Shown piece after piece: positions 5,818-14,882 of a stretch of DNA of 23,804 bases. The stretch comes from UBA1081 sp045636025 (GTDB taxonomy: Bacteria > Bacillota > Clostridia > Oscillospirales > Acutalibacteraceae). Within the stretch, counting starts at the first letter, position 1; each line of letters starts with the position of its first letter. Made by a program: the position numbers and the translations under genes. The DNA lies in NCBI GenBank assembly GCA_045636025.1, contig JAZTWP010000036.1, forward strand, positions 1 to 23,804, written 5' to 3'. The notes beneath the pieces are model-generated. The model worked only from the letters and a program-made list of their open reading frames with translations, was not told where the DNA came from and ran no database searches.

Positions 5818-8388
5818 ATGAAAAAATCCATAAAAAACATTTTTGTTTCATTATGTTTTATTATGATTGTTTTTGTCTTTATGAGTATATGTGCTGCCGC
5901 ATCTGATGTAAGTGAAATTTACAGCAGTTACGGTATAACTCTTATAACTAAAGATGATTACCTTATTGCTCCCGGTGTAAAAGAATCATACATCGTTACA
6001 CAGAATGATGACGGCACAAATCAGACAAAGAGTTATGTGCTTGAAGTTGATCTCAGCAATCCTGAAATCGGCATTCTTACAAGTTACAAGAATTATATGA
6101 ACAATCTTGCTGCTACTCCCGAATGGGGTATGCAGACTGTCCGTGAGCAGGCTGTAAGTGTTGAAAAATACTATAAAAACGTACAGGGCAATGAGGATTT
6201 TGAAGTTGTTGCAGGTGTCAACGGTGACTTTTTCAATATGGGTAACGGTGCACCCACAGGCACACTTGTAATGAACGGTAATTATTATAATATTAACGAA
6301 AATTGGCCCTATTTTGCAATTCTTGATGACGGCACACCCATTATTATGGACAGAAGTGACCCCGTTGTTGATAATATTGCTCAGGGGCTCGGTGGTCCTG
6401 AAGTTATTGTAAGAAACGGCACATTTGCTCCTGCTGTTGAAACAAGCGGATACGGTGTTGAACAGCATCCCAGAACAGCTGTAGGTATCAAAGCAGACGG
6501 AAAAACAATTGTTTTTCTCGTTTCAGACGGCAGACAGGCACCCGTTTCCTGCGGTCAGACATTCCATGAACTTGCGGTTGAAATGATTGCTCTGGGTTGT
6601 GTTGATGCCCTTTCTCTTGACGGCGGCGGCTCTGCATCTTTTGTTTCACAGCGTGAAGAAGACACATATCTTCACCTGAGAAGTGTTCCCTCAGACGGTA
6701 TTGAAAGAACAGTTTCAACAGCAGTTCTTATTTATTCAAATGTAGATACCAATGTATTTTCAGATAAGAATATCTGGGTAGAAAAAGACGGAAAAATCAG
6801 TTATTACGGAGCAGACGGCAAGGCTGTGACAGGCACACAGGTTATTGACGGTTATAATTATCTGTTTGATGATAACGGCATTCTTCAGTCATTTGCAATA
6901 GTTGACTTTGACGGCAAACTCAAAACAAATATGTGGTACGGTACAAAATATTATCTTGGTGAAGATGGTCTTCCCGTCAGAGGTGCAGAATCTGTCGGCA
7001 GTGAAGACTTCACATTCAATTCAGAAACAGGACTTCTTGAAAAGTCATCACTTAAAAATAAATGGTATAGTTGTGATGGTGAAGTATGTTATTTCGATTC
7101 GGAAGGTAATCTTGTAAAAGGTACTGTAAAAGTAGGCAAATATTCATACTCATTTGATGAATTCGGCAAACTCTCTTCTTTTGCTCATGTCAAAAAGAAT
7201 GGTACACTCACAACCAATAAATGGATAGGCGGAATGTATTATGTCGGTGCTGACGGACTCCCCGTCAAAGGTGCGGTAAAACTCAGCGACGGCAAGACAT
7301 ATACTTTTGACAAAACAACAGGTGAGCTTGTAAAAGGTGCATTCTACACAAATAAAGGCTACACTTTCTATTATATCGCAGGTGAAAAACAGCGTGGCTG
7401 GCATCAGATAGACGGTTACTGGTATTACTTTGACAGAACATACGGAATGAAAATGGCAACAAAGGAAAACAGTGACACAATGGAATATGATAAGAATAAA
7501 ACCGACGGTATGTATACAATTTCTTCAACCGATTGTGATTTATACTTTACATTTGACTCTAAAGGCAGACTCATCAGAGGCTCATGGCTTGAAACAGAAA
7601 ACGGTAAGATTTATTACTGGGGTAACTATGAAAGACTTGTGGGTTGGCAGATTATAGACGGTGTTATCTATTATTTCAATTCAGATACATACGCAGTGAC
7701 TGGTGAGCAGGTCATTGATGGTGTTACTTATACTTTTGACAGCGAAGGCAGAATTTACGGTAAAAATATGAATATTAAAGTTGACGGCAAGTATTACTAT
7801 TTTGATGAAAACGGTAAAGTGCTTGAAACTCACATTTCAGATCACGCATATTCAAAGGTTGCCGATAAAGGTTACGCTGCAGCACACGGCAAATCAGGTC
7901 TTACAGACGGTGAACATTGCTCTGTATGCAGTTACGTGACAATTGCGCAGAAAGAAATTCCTGCAATTGAACATAATTTTACAATCGTAAAACAGAATCG
8001 CACTTGTACCGAAGACGGATATACAATGTATACCTGTGCTTGCGGCTACTCATATAAAGATGATGTAAGTAAAGCAAAAGGTCACATTGAAGATGACTGG
8101 ATTGTTGTAAAAGACGCAAAACCCGGTGAACCCGGACTTGAACAGAAATCTTGTATGGTATGTGAAGAAGTAATTGAAAGCAGAGAAATCTTTGATTACA
8201 GCCTCAAGGGTGATGCAAATGGCGACGGTAAGGTAAATGCCATTGATGCAAGACTTGTCCTCAGAATGGCAGCTCAGATTGATATTGTGCCCGAAAATGC
8301 AACAGCATATCTTGATATGAATGCAGACGGCAAAATTAATGCACTTGACGCAAGAATCATTCTTCGAAAATCAGCTCAGCTTGAGTGA
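5818..8388 (+). CDS. Secreted phosphodiester glycosidase (NAGPA) domain protein with wall-binding repeats and type I dockerin
   Basis: This 856-residue protein has a signal peptide (hydrophobic 9-26, likely cut after AAA at 26-28). A NAGPA domain follows (about 70-310), related to GlcNAc-1-phosphodiester alpha-N-acetylglucosaminidase, with GVNGDFFN at 133-140, HPRTAVGI at 217-224 and SLDGGGSASF at 266-275. Residues about 317-670 hold many glucan/choline-binding-type repeats (for example WHQIDGYWYYFD and GWQIIDGVIYYF). About 690-790 holds three Cys-x2-Cys or CxC-containing repeats common in clostridial surface proteins. The end (797-856) is a type I dockerin with two DARLxLR-type helices. The likely role is trimming or binding sugar-phosphodiester polymers at the surface. 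AAAGGATG before the ATG supports the start. The substrate is unknown. Confidence 0.9.
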   Translation: MKKSIKNIFVSLCFIMIVFVFMSICAAASDVSEIYSSYGITLITKDDYLIAPGVKESYIVTQNDDGTNQTKSYVLEVDLSNPEIGILTSYKNYMNNLAATPEWGMQTVREQAVSVEKYYKNVQGNEDFEVVAGVNGDFFNMGNGAPTGTLVMNGNYYNINENWPYFAILDDGTPIIMDRSDPVVDNIAQGLGGPEVIVRNGTFAPAVETSGYGVEQHPRTAVGIKADGKTIVFLVSDGRQAPVSCGQTFHELAVEMIALGCVDALSLDGGGSASFVSQREEDTYLHLRSVPSDGIERTVSTAVLIYSNVDTNVFSDKNIWVEKDGKISYYGADGKAVTGTQVIDGYNYLFDDNGILQSFAIVDFDGKLKTNMWYGTKYYLGEDGLPVRGAESVGSEDFTFNSETGLLEKSSLKNKWYSCDGEVCYFDSEGNLVKGTVKVGKYSYSFDEFGKLSSFAHVKKNGTLTTNKWIGGMYYVGADGLPVKGAVKLSDGKTYTFDKTTGELVKGAFYTNKGYTFYYIAGEKQRGWHQIDGYWYYFDRTYGMKMATKENSDTMEYDKNKTDGMYTISSTDCDLYFTFDSKGRLIRGSWLETENGKIYYWGNYERLVGWQIIDGVIYYFNSDTYAVTGEQVIDGVTYTFDSEGRIYGKNMNIKVDGKYYYFDENGKVLETHISDHAYSKVADKGYAAAHGKSGLTDGEHCSVCSYVTIAQKEIPAIEHNFTIVKQNRTCTEDGYTMYTCACGYSYKDDVSKAKGHIEDDWIVVKDAKPGEPGLEQKSCMVCEEVIESREIFDYSLKGDANGDGKVNAIDARLVLRMAAQIDIVPENATAYLDMNADGKINALDARIILRKSAQLE

Positions 8389-8390
8389 GT

Positions 8391-8433
8391 AAAAAAATAC
8401 TGACCACCAATTATTGGTGGTCAGATTTTTTTT
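8391..8433. terminator. Bidirectional terminator between the NAGPA-dockerin and GPH symporter genes
   Basis: CTGACCACCAA pairs perfectly with TTGGTGGTCAG around TTA, with As on the left and a long T run on the right. It serves both convergent genes. Confidence 0.92.
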
Positions 8434-8436
8434 GTT

Positions 8437-9855
8437 TTATTCTGTAACTTCAGGCTGATTGCTGAATTCAATTTCCTGTTCTTTGGTGATGTTATAAACA
8501 AATGTCATGCTCAGGAAAGCTACAAGTGAGCCGACGAAAAGAAGTATGAAATAGAGCTTCTTTACATCACCGCCGAAGGTGTCGGGCTGAATAGCATTTT
8601 CACCTTCATTAAAGCCGATAGCTGCAAGGCCGAGTGATGAAACAGCCTGACCGATACCCTGAGAAAGCTTTCTGAAGAATGAGTAAAGAGCGTAGAGTGT
8701 ACCTTCCTCGTTCTTTTTTGTCTTTCTGTAGCTCAGTTCAATACAGTCGCCTACAATTGCCCATACACCAATCTGGAATACGCTGTTACCGACATTGAGG
8801 AACATCAGTTCAATAACATAAATTATCATACCCGTTGTGTCAGGCTTGATGGGAATAAACAGCATTGCAAGACCTGCAACAGCACTTACAAGCATTGAAT
8901 ATGCAACCGCATTTTTCTTGCCGAATTTCTTTGTTATCTTGCCTATTGTCGCCATAACAACGACCATAGGTGCATAGCTGCCCACCATTGCAATTGCCAT
9001 ATGGTCAGTATCGTTGAAGAAATACTGGAAAACCATATTGTTCAGCGACATTGTGGAGTTAAAAAGCGCAACAGAGGCTACAGTTGCAATTGTTGCACCT
9101 ACCATAGGTCTGTTTGTGAAGAATGATTTGAATGCTCCGAAAAATGCCTTTGCACCCGTTGCATTGCTGCCTGAAGATGTTGTATTCACGCGTTCAGTTA
9201 CAAGTTTTGTTGTTCCCCAGAGAACAATCATTGCAATAACAGACAGAACAATAGCAACCAAAAACAGGTTTGAACCGATAAGTGTTGAAACTTCTTTGCC
9301 GTCAGGCAATGTTTCTTTGTGATATACAATTTTGGGAAGCACAATCATTACAAGAACACCGGGTACTGCTGCACCGATTGAACGGAATGTGGAAAGTGAT
9401 GTTCTCTGGTTCATATCACTTGTAATAACAGAGAGAAGTGATCCGTAGGGAACATTTACCATTGTGTATGCAACAGACCACAAACAGTAAGAAATAAGAC
9501 ACCAAGCCACTTTAACAGGATATCCGAAAGCATTGATAGGTGCAAAAACCATAATTGTAAGGCCTACAAGCATTACACCGCCAAGTAATATCCAGGGCAT
9601 AAATTTGCTTTTTTTACTGATTCGTTTTGTATCAACCATGTTGCCGATAAGAACATCGTTGATAGCATCCCAGAATTTTGAAATGAGGATGATTGCCGCA
9701 TAGTGCTCAGCTTTTATGCCGATTGTCTGGCAGTAAAAAAGCTGCATATATGTTGCAAGAAGCTGGAATGAGAAACCGCAACCCATATCACCCATTGCGT
9801 AACCGAGTTTGTCTCTCATACCAAAAGGACGTATACTGTTATTTTTGTTACTCAT
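8437..9855 (-). CDS. GPH-family (MelB-type) sugar:cation symporter
   Basis: This 472-residue, highly hydrophobic protein, consistent with about 12 transmembrane helices, belongs to the glycoside-pentoside-hexuronide:cation symporters of the major facilitator superfamily. The motif FWDAINDVLIGNMVD at 61-75 supplies two aspartates (D63, D67) that match the cation-coordinating pair of MelB. The next loop, RISKKSKFMPWIL, is also typical. A soluble loop with NTTSSGSNATGAK separates the two halves. The ribosome binding site AAGGAG (9865-9870) overlaps the stop of the upstream aldo/keto reductase, so the two are probably co-transcribed. The substrate cannot be read from sequence; nearby glycosidases make an oligosaccharide, monosaccharide or uronide plausible. 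Confidence 0.92.
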   Translation of the reverse strand: MSNKNNSIRPFGMRDKLGYAMGDMGCGFSFQLLATYMQLFYCQTIGIKAEHYAAIILISKFWDAINDVLIGNMVDTKRISKKSKFMPWILLGGVMLVGLTIMVFAPINAFGYPVKVAWCLISYCLWSVAYTMVNVPYGSLLSVITSDMNQRTSLSTFRSIGAAVPGVLVMIVLPKIVYHKETLPDGKEVSTLIGSNLFLVAIVLSVIAMIVLWGTTKLVTERVNTTSSGSNATGAKAFFGAFKSFFTNRPMVGATIATVASVALFNSTMSLNNMVFQYFFNDTDHMAIAMVGSYAPMVVVMATIGKITKKFGKKNAVAYSMLVSAVAGLAMLFIPIKPDTTGMIIYVIELMFLNVGNSVFQIGVWAIVGDCIELSYRKTKKNEEGTLYALYSFFRKLSQGIGQAVSSLGLAAIGFNEGENAIQPDTFGGDVKKLYFILLFVGSLVAFLSMTFVYNITKEQEIEFSNQPEVTE

Positions 9856-9868
9856 AAATCAATTCTCC

Positions 9869-10987
9869 TTATTCAAATTCTTTTGTTACATCGGTAAGTA
9901 AAGAAATTATTTCAATATGCTGAGGACAAACGCTTTCGCACTGACCGCAGCCGATGCAAGCGGAGGGCTTTGCGCTGTCTTTTACAATTTCATTGAAACG
10001 TTTTGCTGTCTGCTCATAAGCACCGTAGACGTTACGTCTGTTGAATACTTTGAAAAGTTCGGGAATATTGATATTTGCAGGGCAACCTTCAACACAGTAT
10101 TTGCAGTTTGTGCAGGGGACAGTGGGCGTTGTGCTGAGAATATCAGAGACCTTTGCAATTGCTTCTTTTTCTTCATTATTCAGAGGCTTGAAATCTGTCA
10201 TATAACTGAGATTATCACGCATCTGCTGAGTGTCTGACATACCGCTGAGAACAGTAATAACACCGTCAAGGTCTGCGGCAAATCTGATTGCCCATGAAGC
10301 GATTGACATATCGGGATTTACAGCTTTGAAAATCTCCTGACTCTTGGGTGTAAGCTCTGCAAGAGCACCGCCTCTTACGGGTTCCATAATAATAATGGGT
10401 TTTCCGTGCTTTCTTGCAACTTCATAACATTTTCTTGACTGAACACTTTTGCTTTCCCAGTCATTGTAGTTTATCTGAAGCTGAACAAATTCCTGCTCAG
10501 GATGTTTTGTGAGAAGTTCATCAAGAACTTCTGCTGTGTCGTGGAAAGAGAATCCCATATGTTTTACAAGACCTTTTTCCTTCATCTCGGCAACAAAATC
10601 CCATGCTCCGAGTTTTTCAAGCTTATCAAGCTTGTCAGCAGAGAGAGAATGATTCAGATAATAGTCAAAATATCCTGCGCCTGTTCTTTCAAGAGATATA
10701 TCAAAAACTTTCTGAAGGTCTTCTTTTGTTTCGCAGCACCAGATGGGGAGCTTTGATGCAAGCTGAAAACTTTCACGGGGATGACGGCTTACAAGAGCTT
10801 CTTTTGCAGCCTTTTCACTTGCACCGTCTTCACCGTAAACATAAGCTGTGTCAAAATAAGTGAAGCCGTTTGCAAGGAATTCATCGACCATTACTTTTGT
10901 CTGCTCAATATCGATATCTTTACCTGTCATAGGCAGACGCATAAGACCGAAACCGAGTTTTTTGATTTCTTTGCCAAGATAATCCAT
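9869..10987 (-). CDS. Aldo/keto reductase with C-terminal double [4Fe-4S] ferredoxin domain
   Basis: This 372-residue protein has an aldo/keto reductase barrel (about 7-270). The expected catalytic tetrad is D46, Y51, K79 and H113, within FDTAYVYG, ASKL and YYLNH. The tail carries two cysteine clusters: C292, C295, C298, C302 (CTNCKYCVEGCP) and C344, C347, C350, C354 (CIGCGQCESVCP), enough for two [4Fe-4S] clusters. This architecture is common in anaerobes and suggests electron exchange with ferredoxin-like partners besides NAD(P)H. AAAGGAG at 10996-11002 supports the start. The GPH symporter follows with an overlapping ribosome binding site, so a role in handling the imported sugar or its carbonyl products is possible but inferred. 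Confidence 0.93.
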   Translation of the reverse strand: MDYLGKEIKKLGFGLMRLPMTGKDIDIEQTKVMVDEFLANGFTYFDTAYVYGEDGASEKAAKEALVSRHPRESFQLASKLPIWCCETKEDLQKVFDISLERTGAGYFDYYLNHSLSADKLDKLEKLGAWDFVAEMKEKGLVKHMGFSFHDTAEVLDELLTKHPEQEFVQLQINYNDWESKSVQSRKCYEVARKHGKPIIIMEPVRGGALAELTPKSQEIFKAVNPDMSIASWAIRFAADLDGVITVLSGMSDTQQMRDNLSYMTDFKPLNNEEKEAIAKVSDILSTTPTVPCTNCKYCVEGCPANINIPELFKVFNRRNVYGAYEQTAKRFNEIVKDSAKPSACIGCGQCESVCPQHIEIISLLTDVTKEFE

Positions 10988-11025
10988 ATTATTTTCTCCT
11001 TTATAAATCAGAATTTGTCGGGCAA

Positions 11026-11258
11026 GAGAGAAGTGAGAAATGAGGAGTGAGGAGTTTATGAAAGGGTTTCACCACTTACCCCTCGTCGTCGTAAACTTCG
11101 TATCAATCGTTTTCGTGCAAGCACGAAAAGTTCATTCACTTCGTTACTTCTCCTCTCCCCAAAAGGCTTACGCCTTTCAGGGCCCCCATTAATAGAGCGT
11201 AGCGGAACCAAGTGCGTAGCACTTCTGACACTCCTAACTCCTAACTTCTAACTCCTAT
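11026..11258. repeat. Intergenic multi-hairpin element with imperfect purine/pyrimidine inverted-repeat ends
   Basis: The left end (11026-11055) is purine-rich, built on GAGGAGT-like steps. The right end (11230-11258) is its imperfect reverse complement, built on CTCCTAA steps; the innermost 12 bases match with one mismatch. Between them lie perfect short hairpins: TTTTCGTGC/GCACGAAAA at 11110-11129, AAAGGC-TTAC-GCCTTT at 11162-11177 and AAGTGC-GTA-GCACTT at 11210-11224. No gene, terminator T run or transposase is present. It fills the gap between two reverse-strand genes and resembles a non-autonomous palindromic repeat. Mobility is inferred, not shown. Confidence 0.6.
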
Positions 11259-11271
11259 CTATTTCGATAAA

Positions 11272-12618
11272 TTATTTCTTGTCCATCTTATCAATAAGCA
11301 TCTTGTAAGGCATTACCATTCCTTCGTTCATCTTGTTGCCCATTTTTGCTCTCATCTTTTCTGATGAATTCATTGCACCTACAAGATACATAAGCATTGT
11401 CATACCTTTTTTCTTCTGGGGGAAGTCATACTGCCCGTGAGATTTGAAGAACTTGTGGTCAGCTTTCATAAGACCTCGCATCTGATAGATAAGATCGCGG
11501 AAAATTCTCATTCCGCCTACACCGTAGAAATTCTGAGGCTGTGTGTTTTTGTTTTCAATCGCATATTCAAGTGAATCTGCAAGCTTGTCAATTTCATAGT
11601 CGGTGTTTTCTTCGTCAGTTGCAATGCCTGCAAGAATGTTGCCGCCTACCTGCGCTCTGCCTTCAAGAATAGTCTGAAGATTTGTTTCTGCAGAGTATTT
11701 ACCGCTTATGAGATAGCCTACGGGCATACCGATTGTAACTGTTCTGTGTCCGTTGCAGAACTGACGGTCATCATACATCTTGAAAACAGACCCCATTGAG
11801 TGATCTGAAATTTCAAATGCATAGATAATTGCATCTGCAGTCTGAATATCATTTCTCAGGAAATTATCAAATCCGTCTTTATAAACGCAGACACCGTCAG
11901 ATGCACATCTGAAACAGCCGAGACAACCGCCTTTGAACGGGTATTCTCTTATGTTGATAAGTCTTGTTTTTGCGCCGAGTTTTGCGCTGAAACGGTCAAT
12001 CATACCGGTAAGCTGAGCGTTACCGTCTTTGATATCTGCAACAATAACAACCTTACCTTTTTTGTCTTCATTGCTGTTTTCAATTGCAGTAGCAGGTACG
12101 GGAGTGTGCACATATTTGGGTGTGAGAGACTTTTCGTAGTATTTCTTCTCAACACACCAGAGGAAGTGTTTGAAGAAACTTTCAGCCTCTTTCTGACCTT
12201 TTTCTGTTGTAAGGTCTTCCATATCTGCAGAAAGTCCTCTGATATAGTTCATTTCCATATCATTGCAGACATCCTGAATGTAGTTGTGTGCTGTTACATC
12301 ATAAAAGTGCTTTGATGTAGTGATCTGAGTTGCAATTTTACCTTTTACATCAACATTATGCTCTTTCATCAGCTCAATGAATCTGTGAAGCTGACAGGTT
12401 GCAATGAATGTGTAAACGGGATATGAAAAAAGAAGAACATCAGCGGCAGCAATCATTTTTTCCGCTTCGCTGAAATCTCTTTCGATTGCTTTTATTTTCT
12501 GACCTACGTGAAGTATTTCAAATTTATGTTCAGGAAATTTTTTCTGAAGATAAAGTGATGTATGAAGTGTGATACTGTAATCACCTTTGGGACTGCCGTT
12601 AAGAACAAGGATATTCAT
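11272..12618 (-). CDS. Two-domain flavodoxin-fold oxidoreductase
   Basis: This 448-residue protein contains two flavodoxin-like folds in tandem. Domain one (1-165) begins MNILVLNGSPKGDYS, the phosphate-binding start of NAD(P)H-dependent FMN reductases, and has LLFSYPVY at 62-69. Domain two (about 188-350) has GGCLGCFRCASDGVCVYKDGF-like spacing, with C232, C235, C238 and C244 typical of iron-sulfur flavoprotein or FMN reductase relatives. About 100 C-terminal residues, rich in Met and Lys, are not recognised. Domain one lacks a clear cysteine cluster, so the domains may differ in cofactor. It has its own promoter; AGGAG lies just upstream of the ATG. It is probably cytoplasmic. The electron donor and acceptor are unknown. 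Confidence 0.85.
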   Translation of the reverse strand: MNILVLNGSPKGDYSITLHTSLYLQKKFPEHKFEILHVGQKIKAIERDFSEAEKMIAAADVLLFSYPVYTFIATCQLHRFIELMKEHNVDVKGKIATQITTSKHFYDVTAHNYIQDVCNDMEMNYIRGLSADMEDLTTEKGQKEAESFFKHFLWCVEKKYYEKSLTPKYVHTPVPATAIENSNEDKKGKVVIVADIKDGNAQLTGMIDRFSAKLGAKTRLINIREYPFKGGCLGCFRCASDGVCVYKDGFDNFLRNDIQTADAIIYAFEISDHSMGSVFKMYDDRQFCNGHRTVTIGMPVGYLISGKYSAETNLQTILEGRAQVGGNILAGIATDEENTDYEIDKLADSLEYAIENKNTQPQNFYGVGGMRIFRDLIYQMRGLMKADHKFFKSHGQYDFPQKKKGMTMLMYLVGAMNSSEKMRAKMGNKMNEGMVMPYKMLIDKMDKK

Positions 12619-12650
12619 TATAAATCTCCTTTTTTTGTTTATCCTATACT

Positions 12651-12678
12651 ATTATACATCAAAAATTTATTATGTCAA
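12651..12678 (-). promoter_or_regulatory. Consensus promoter of the flavodoxin-fold gene
   Basis: On the reverse strand a perfect TTGACA (12673-12678) and perfect TATAAT (12651-12656) are separated by 16 bases, giving a leader of about 25 bases to the ATG at 12618. Confidence 0.82.
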
Positions 12679-12708
12679 ATGAATGTTTTGTGTTGGTCAG
12701 AATTTCAT

Positions 12709-12741
12709 AAAAAAAGTCCCGAAAAATTTCGGGACTTTTTG
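12709..12741 (-). terminator. Terminator of the GH29-nitroreductase-GH141 operon
   Basis: AAAAGTCCCGAAA pairs with TTTCGGGACTTTT around a short AT loop, with a T run after it on the reverse strand. It lies just past the stop of the beta-helix gene and could also act on the forward strand. Confidence 0.9.
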
Positions 12742-12744
12742 TTA

Positions 12745-14871
12745 TCAGAATTTTGTGAGTGTACCTGCATCGTATTCAAATGGTACAAAACCTGCTCCCA
12801 GTGCGGGACTGTTTTCTGCAAGGGTGAAATCTCTGTTTGCGGCATCCTTGAAGAGAGGGTTCTCGTAAACTGCATTGTTGTAATAACCTCTTGCTGTCAT
12901 AATAACGAGAGTATGTCTTTCAAACAACTTTGTTGAATCGCCCGAATAAACATTACCGCCGTTTTTGTAATCCCAGTAAAGGTTGCTGTCGTCAACAAAC
13001 CAATCTTTCTTAACTGAGTTTTTATACATTACAGTATTATCACCGACAAGAATATTGTTAGTGAGTGTGAGTGAATTGTGGTCTTCATTTTTTGTTATAA
13101 TGAACTGACCTTCACCGCCAAATGCAAAGATATTGTTTCTTACAATGTTTTCCTTGCCGTAATGCTGATGGAATGTCTGTGAAGAGCAATCGTAAACAAG
13201 GTTATTTTCAACTGTCATATAGCTTGAGCCTTCGTCAAGGTAGATACCCCAACCGCCGTAGCCGTAAGCACCTTCGTCACAACCGACATTATAGATTATA
13301 TTGCCTGAAATGACGGTGTCGGGCTGAATGCCGAGTGTGTAGATACCGCCCATATCTGAAAGCCAGCCGTTGCCGATGTTGTAAATAAGGTTGTCTTTTA
13401 TCTGAATATTGTTTGTTGAGTTGTCTGTATAGCCCCAGTTCCAGCCTACTGAAACACCTGTGTACCAGCCATCATGAATTTCGTTATTTGAAAGCTCACA
13501 ATCGATTGCATGTGTGAGAAGAATACCGATAGCGTTATTAAAAATTCTGCCGTAATAGCTGATGTGACAGTCTTTAATATTGATATTCTTTGTTGTTGCG
13601 GGAACAACGAAATCACCGTCAATGAATACTGCATTTCCGCCGATTTCATTGAACATACAGCTTGTGATGTTGCAGTTTTCTGATGCTTTATTGAACTTTA
13701 TTGCTGTGTATGAAATGTTTTCAAAACGGCAATCTGTAAAATTGATACCCTTTGATGCTGAAATATTGAATGCTGCAGGTACTTCGTATGCCGCCTGAGG
13801 ATGTTCACCGCCAAGTTCTATATTATTATAGAGAGGATGTGATTCGTCAAAGACGTTATTGAAAAAAGCACCGTTAACGGGATTCCAGTCTGAGTTTATG
13901 AAATCAATACCCTGAAATGCGATGTTTTCTGCATTGTTGAATGTAAGGAATTGTTCTGTAATACCTGCATAAAGAACGGTGTTGTCAACTGTATCGCCAT
14001 CTTCGGGGATGTAATAAAGCTTCTGCTCGGATCTGTCAAGATACCATTCACCGGGAAGTGAAAGTGCTTCCTTTACATTTTCAAAAACATAGTTGTCATC
14101 AACTCTGAGTGTCATTGCGGTAGGTTTTGTTGTTTCTATTCTGCCTGTTTCAACATCAACAGAATGTAACGGAAGATGTTCATCGCACCAGTAGTGCATG
14201 ACTTTCACTTCAACATCGCCGATGTTTGCAAAATTGAGAACATTTTCCTTGTGAGCATAAAAAGCAAGACCGTGTGTGAAGAATTCAACATTCCATTCTG
14301 AAGGGATTCCTTCATTTGTTGCAGGGTCTGCAATTTTGAAAACATCATTCTTGGGATACTGTGAACGTGCAAGTCTTCTGTTGCCCTTGAAAAGTGAACG
14401 GAAATAATCGTCTTCAGAGTTGATTTCAACATCTGTAACAAAAGCATTCACACCGTTGATTTCGGTTTCAGTCCAGTCTGAAATTGCCTTTGCACCTGAG
14501 AAGACAACTTCTTCATAAGGATATGAACGATAAAGTACATTCTGCTTATCTTCTGCGGTAAAAGTTGTCTCTTCAATAAAATATGTACCTTCTCTGAACC
14601 ATACAGTGACCGATTCGCCGTCTTTTGTGTTTGCAAGTTCTTTAGCTCTTGCAAAAGTTTTTACGGGTGCATCGGGAGTACCTGCATTGTTGTCGTCACC
14701 GTCGGGTGAAACCATAATATCATTTTCTCCGAAAATAAATTCACCTTCGTCAAATGCTACCTGTTCTTTTGTTTCTGTTTCCGCAAATATACCTTCAACG
14801 GGTACTGCAGGATTAAAAATCATAGTAAACCATGTCATAATAGCCGTGAAAAATGCGATAATCTTTGCCAT
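12745..14871 (-). CDS. GH141-like right-handed beta-helix glycoside hydrolase
   Basis: This 708-residue protein starts with a hydrophobic segment (4-20) that looks like a signal peptide or anchor, possibly cut near FAETE (29-33). Residues 52-180 match the entry region of GH141-type enzymes (MVSPDGDD, FREGTYFI, VVFSGAKAISDW, YFRSLFKGNRRLARSQYP). PGEWYLDRSEQKLYYIP lies at 273-289. A right-handed parallel beta-helix covers about 310-610, with SDMGGIYTLG (505-514) and GWGIYLDEGSS (540-550); D507 and D546 are good catalytic acid candidates. Known GH141 members include an alpha-L-fucosidase and a xylanase. The GH29 fucosidase in the same operon favours fucosylated glycans, but this is inference. 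GAGGT overlaps the upstream stop. There is no dockerin. Confidence 0.8.
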   Translation of the reverse strand: MAKIIAFFTAIMTWFTMIFNPAVPVEGIFAETETKEQVAFDEGEFIFGENDIMVSPDGDDNNAGTPDAPVKTFARAKELANTKDGESVTVWFREGTYFIEETTFTAEDKQNVLYRSYPYEEVVFSGAKAISDWTETEINGVNAFVTDVEINSEDDYFRSLFKGNRRLARSQYPKNDVFKIADPATNEGIPSEWNVEFFTHGLAFYAHKENVLNFANIGDVEVKVMHYWCDEHLPLHSVDVETGRIETTKPTAMTLRVDDNYVFENVKEALSLPGEWYLDRSEQKLYYIPEDGDTVDNTVLYAGITEQFLTFNNAENIAFQGIDFINSDWNPVNGAFFNNVFDESHPLYNNIELGGEHPQAAYEVPAAFNISASKGINFTDCRFENISYTAIKFNKASENCNITSCMFNEIGGNAVFIDGDFVVPATTKNINIKDCHISYYGRIFNNAIGILLTHAIDCELSNNEIHDGWYTGVSVGWNWGYTDNSTNNIQIKDNLIYNIGNGWLSDMGGIYTLGIQPDTVISGNIIYNVGCDEGAYGYGGWGIYLDEGSSYMTVENNLVYDCSSQTFHQHYGKENIVRNNIFAFGGEGQFIITKNEDHNSLTLTNNILVGDNTVMYKNSVKKDWFVDDSNLYWDYKNGGNVYSGDSTKLFERHTLVIMTARGYYNNAVYENPLFKDAANRDFTLAENSPALGAGFVPFEYDAGTLTKF

Positions 14872-14882
14872 AATTCTCTACC

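Noticed and set aside
5986..6468. 160-codon antisense frame inside the NAGPA gene
   Set aside because: It is a mirror of codon bias in a well-supported gene, with no ribosome binding site or recognisable domain.
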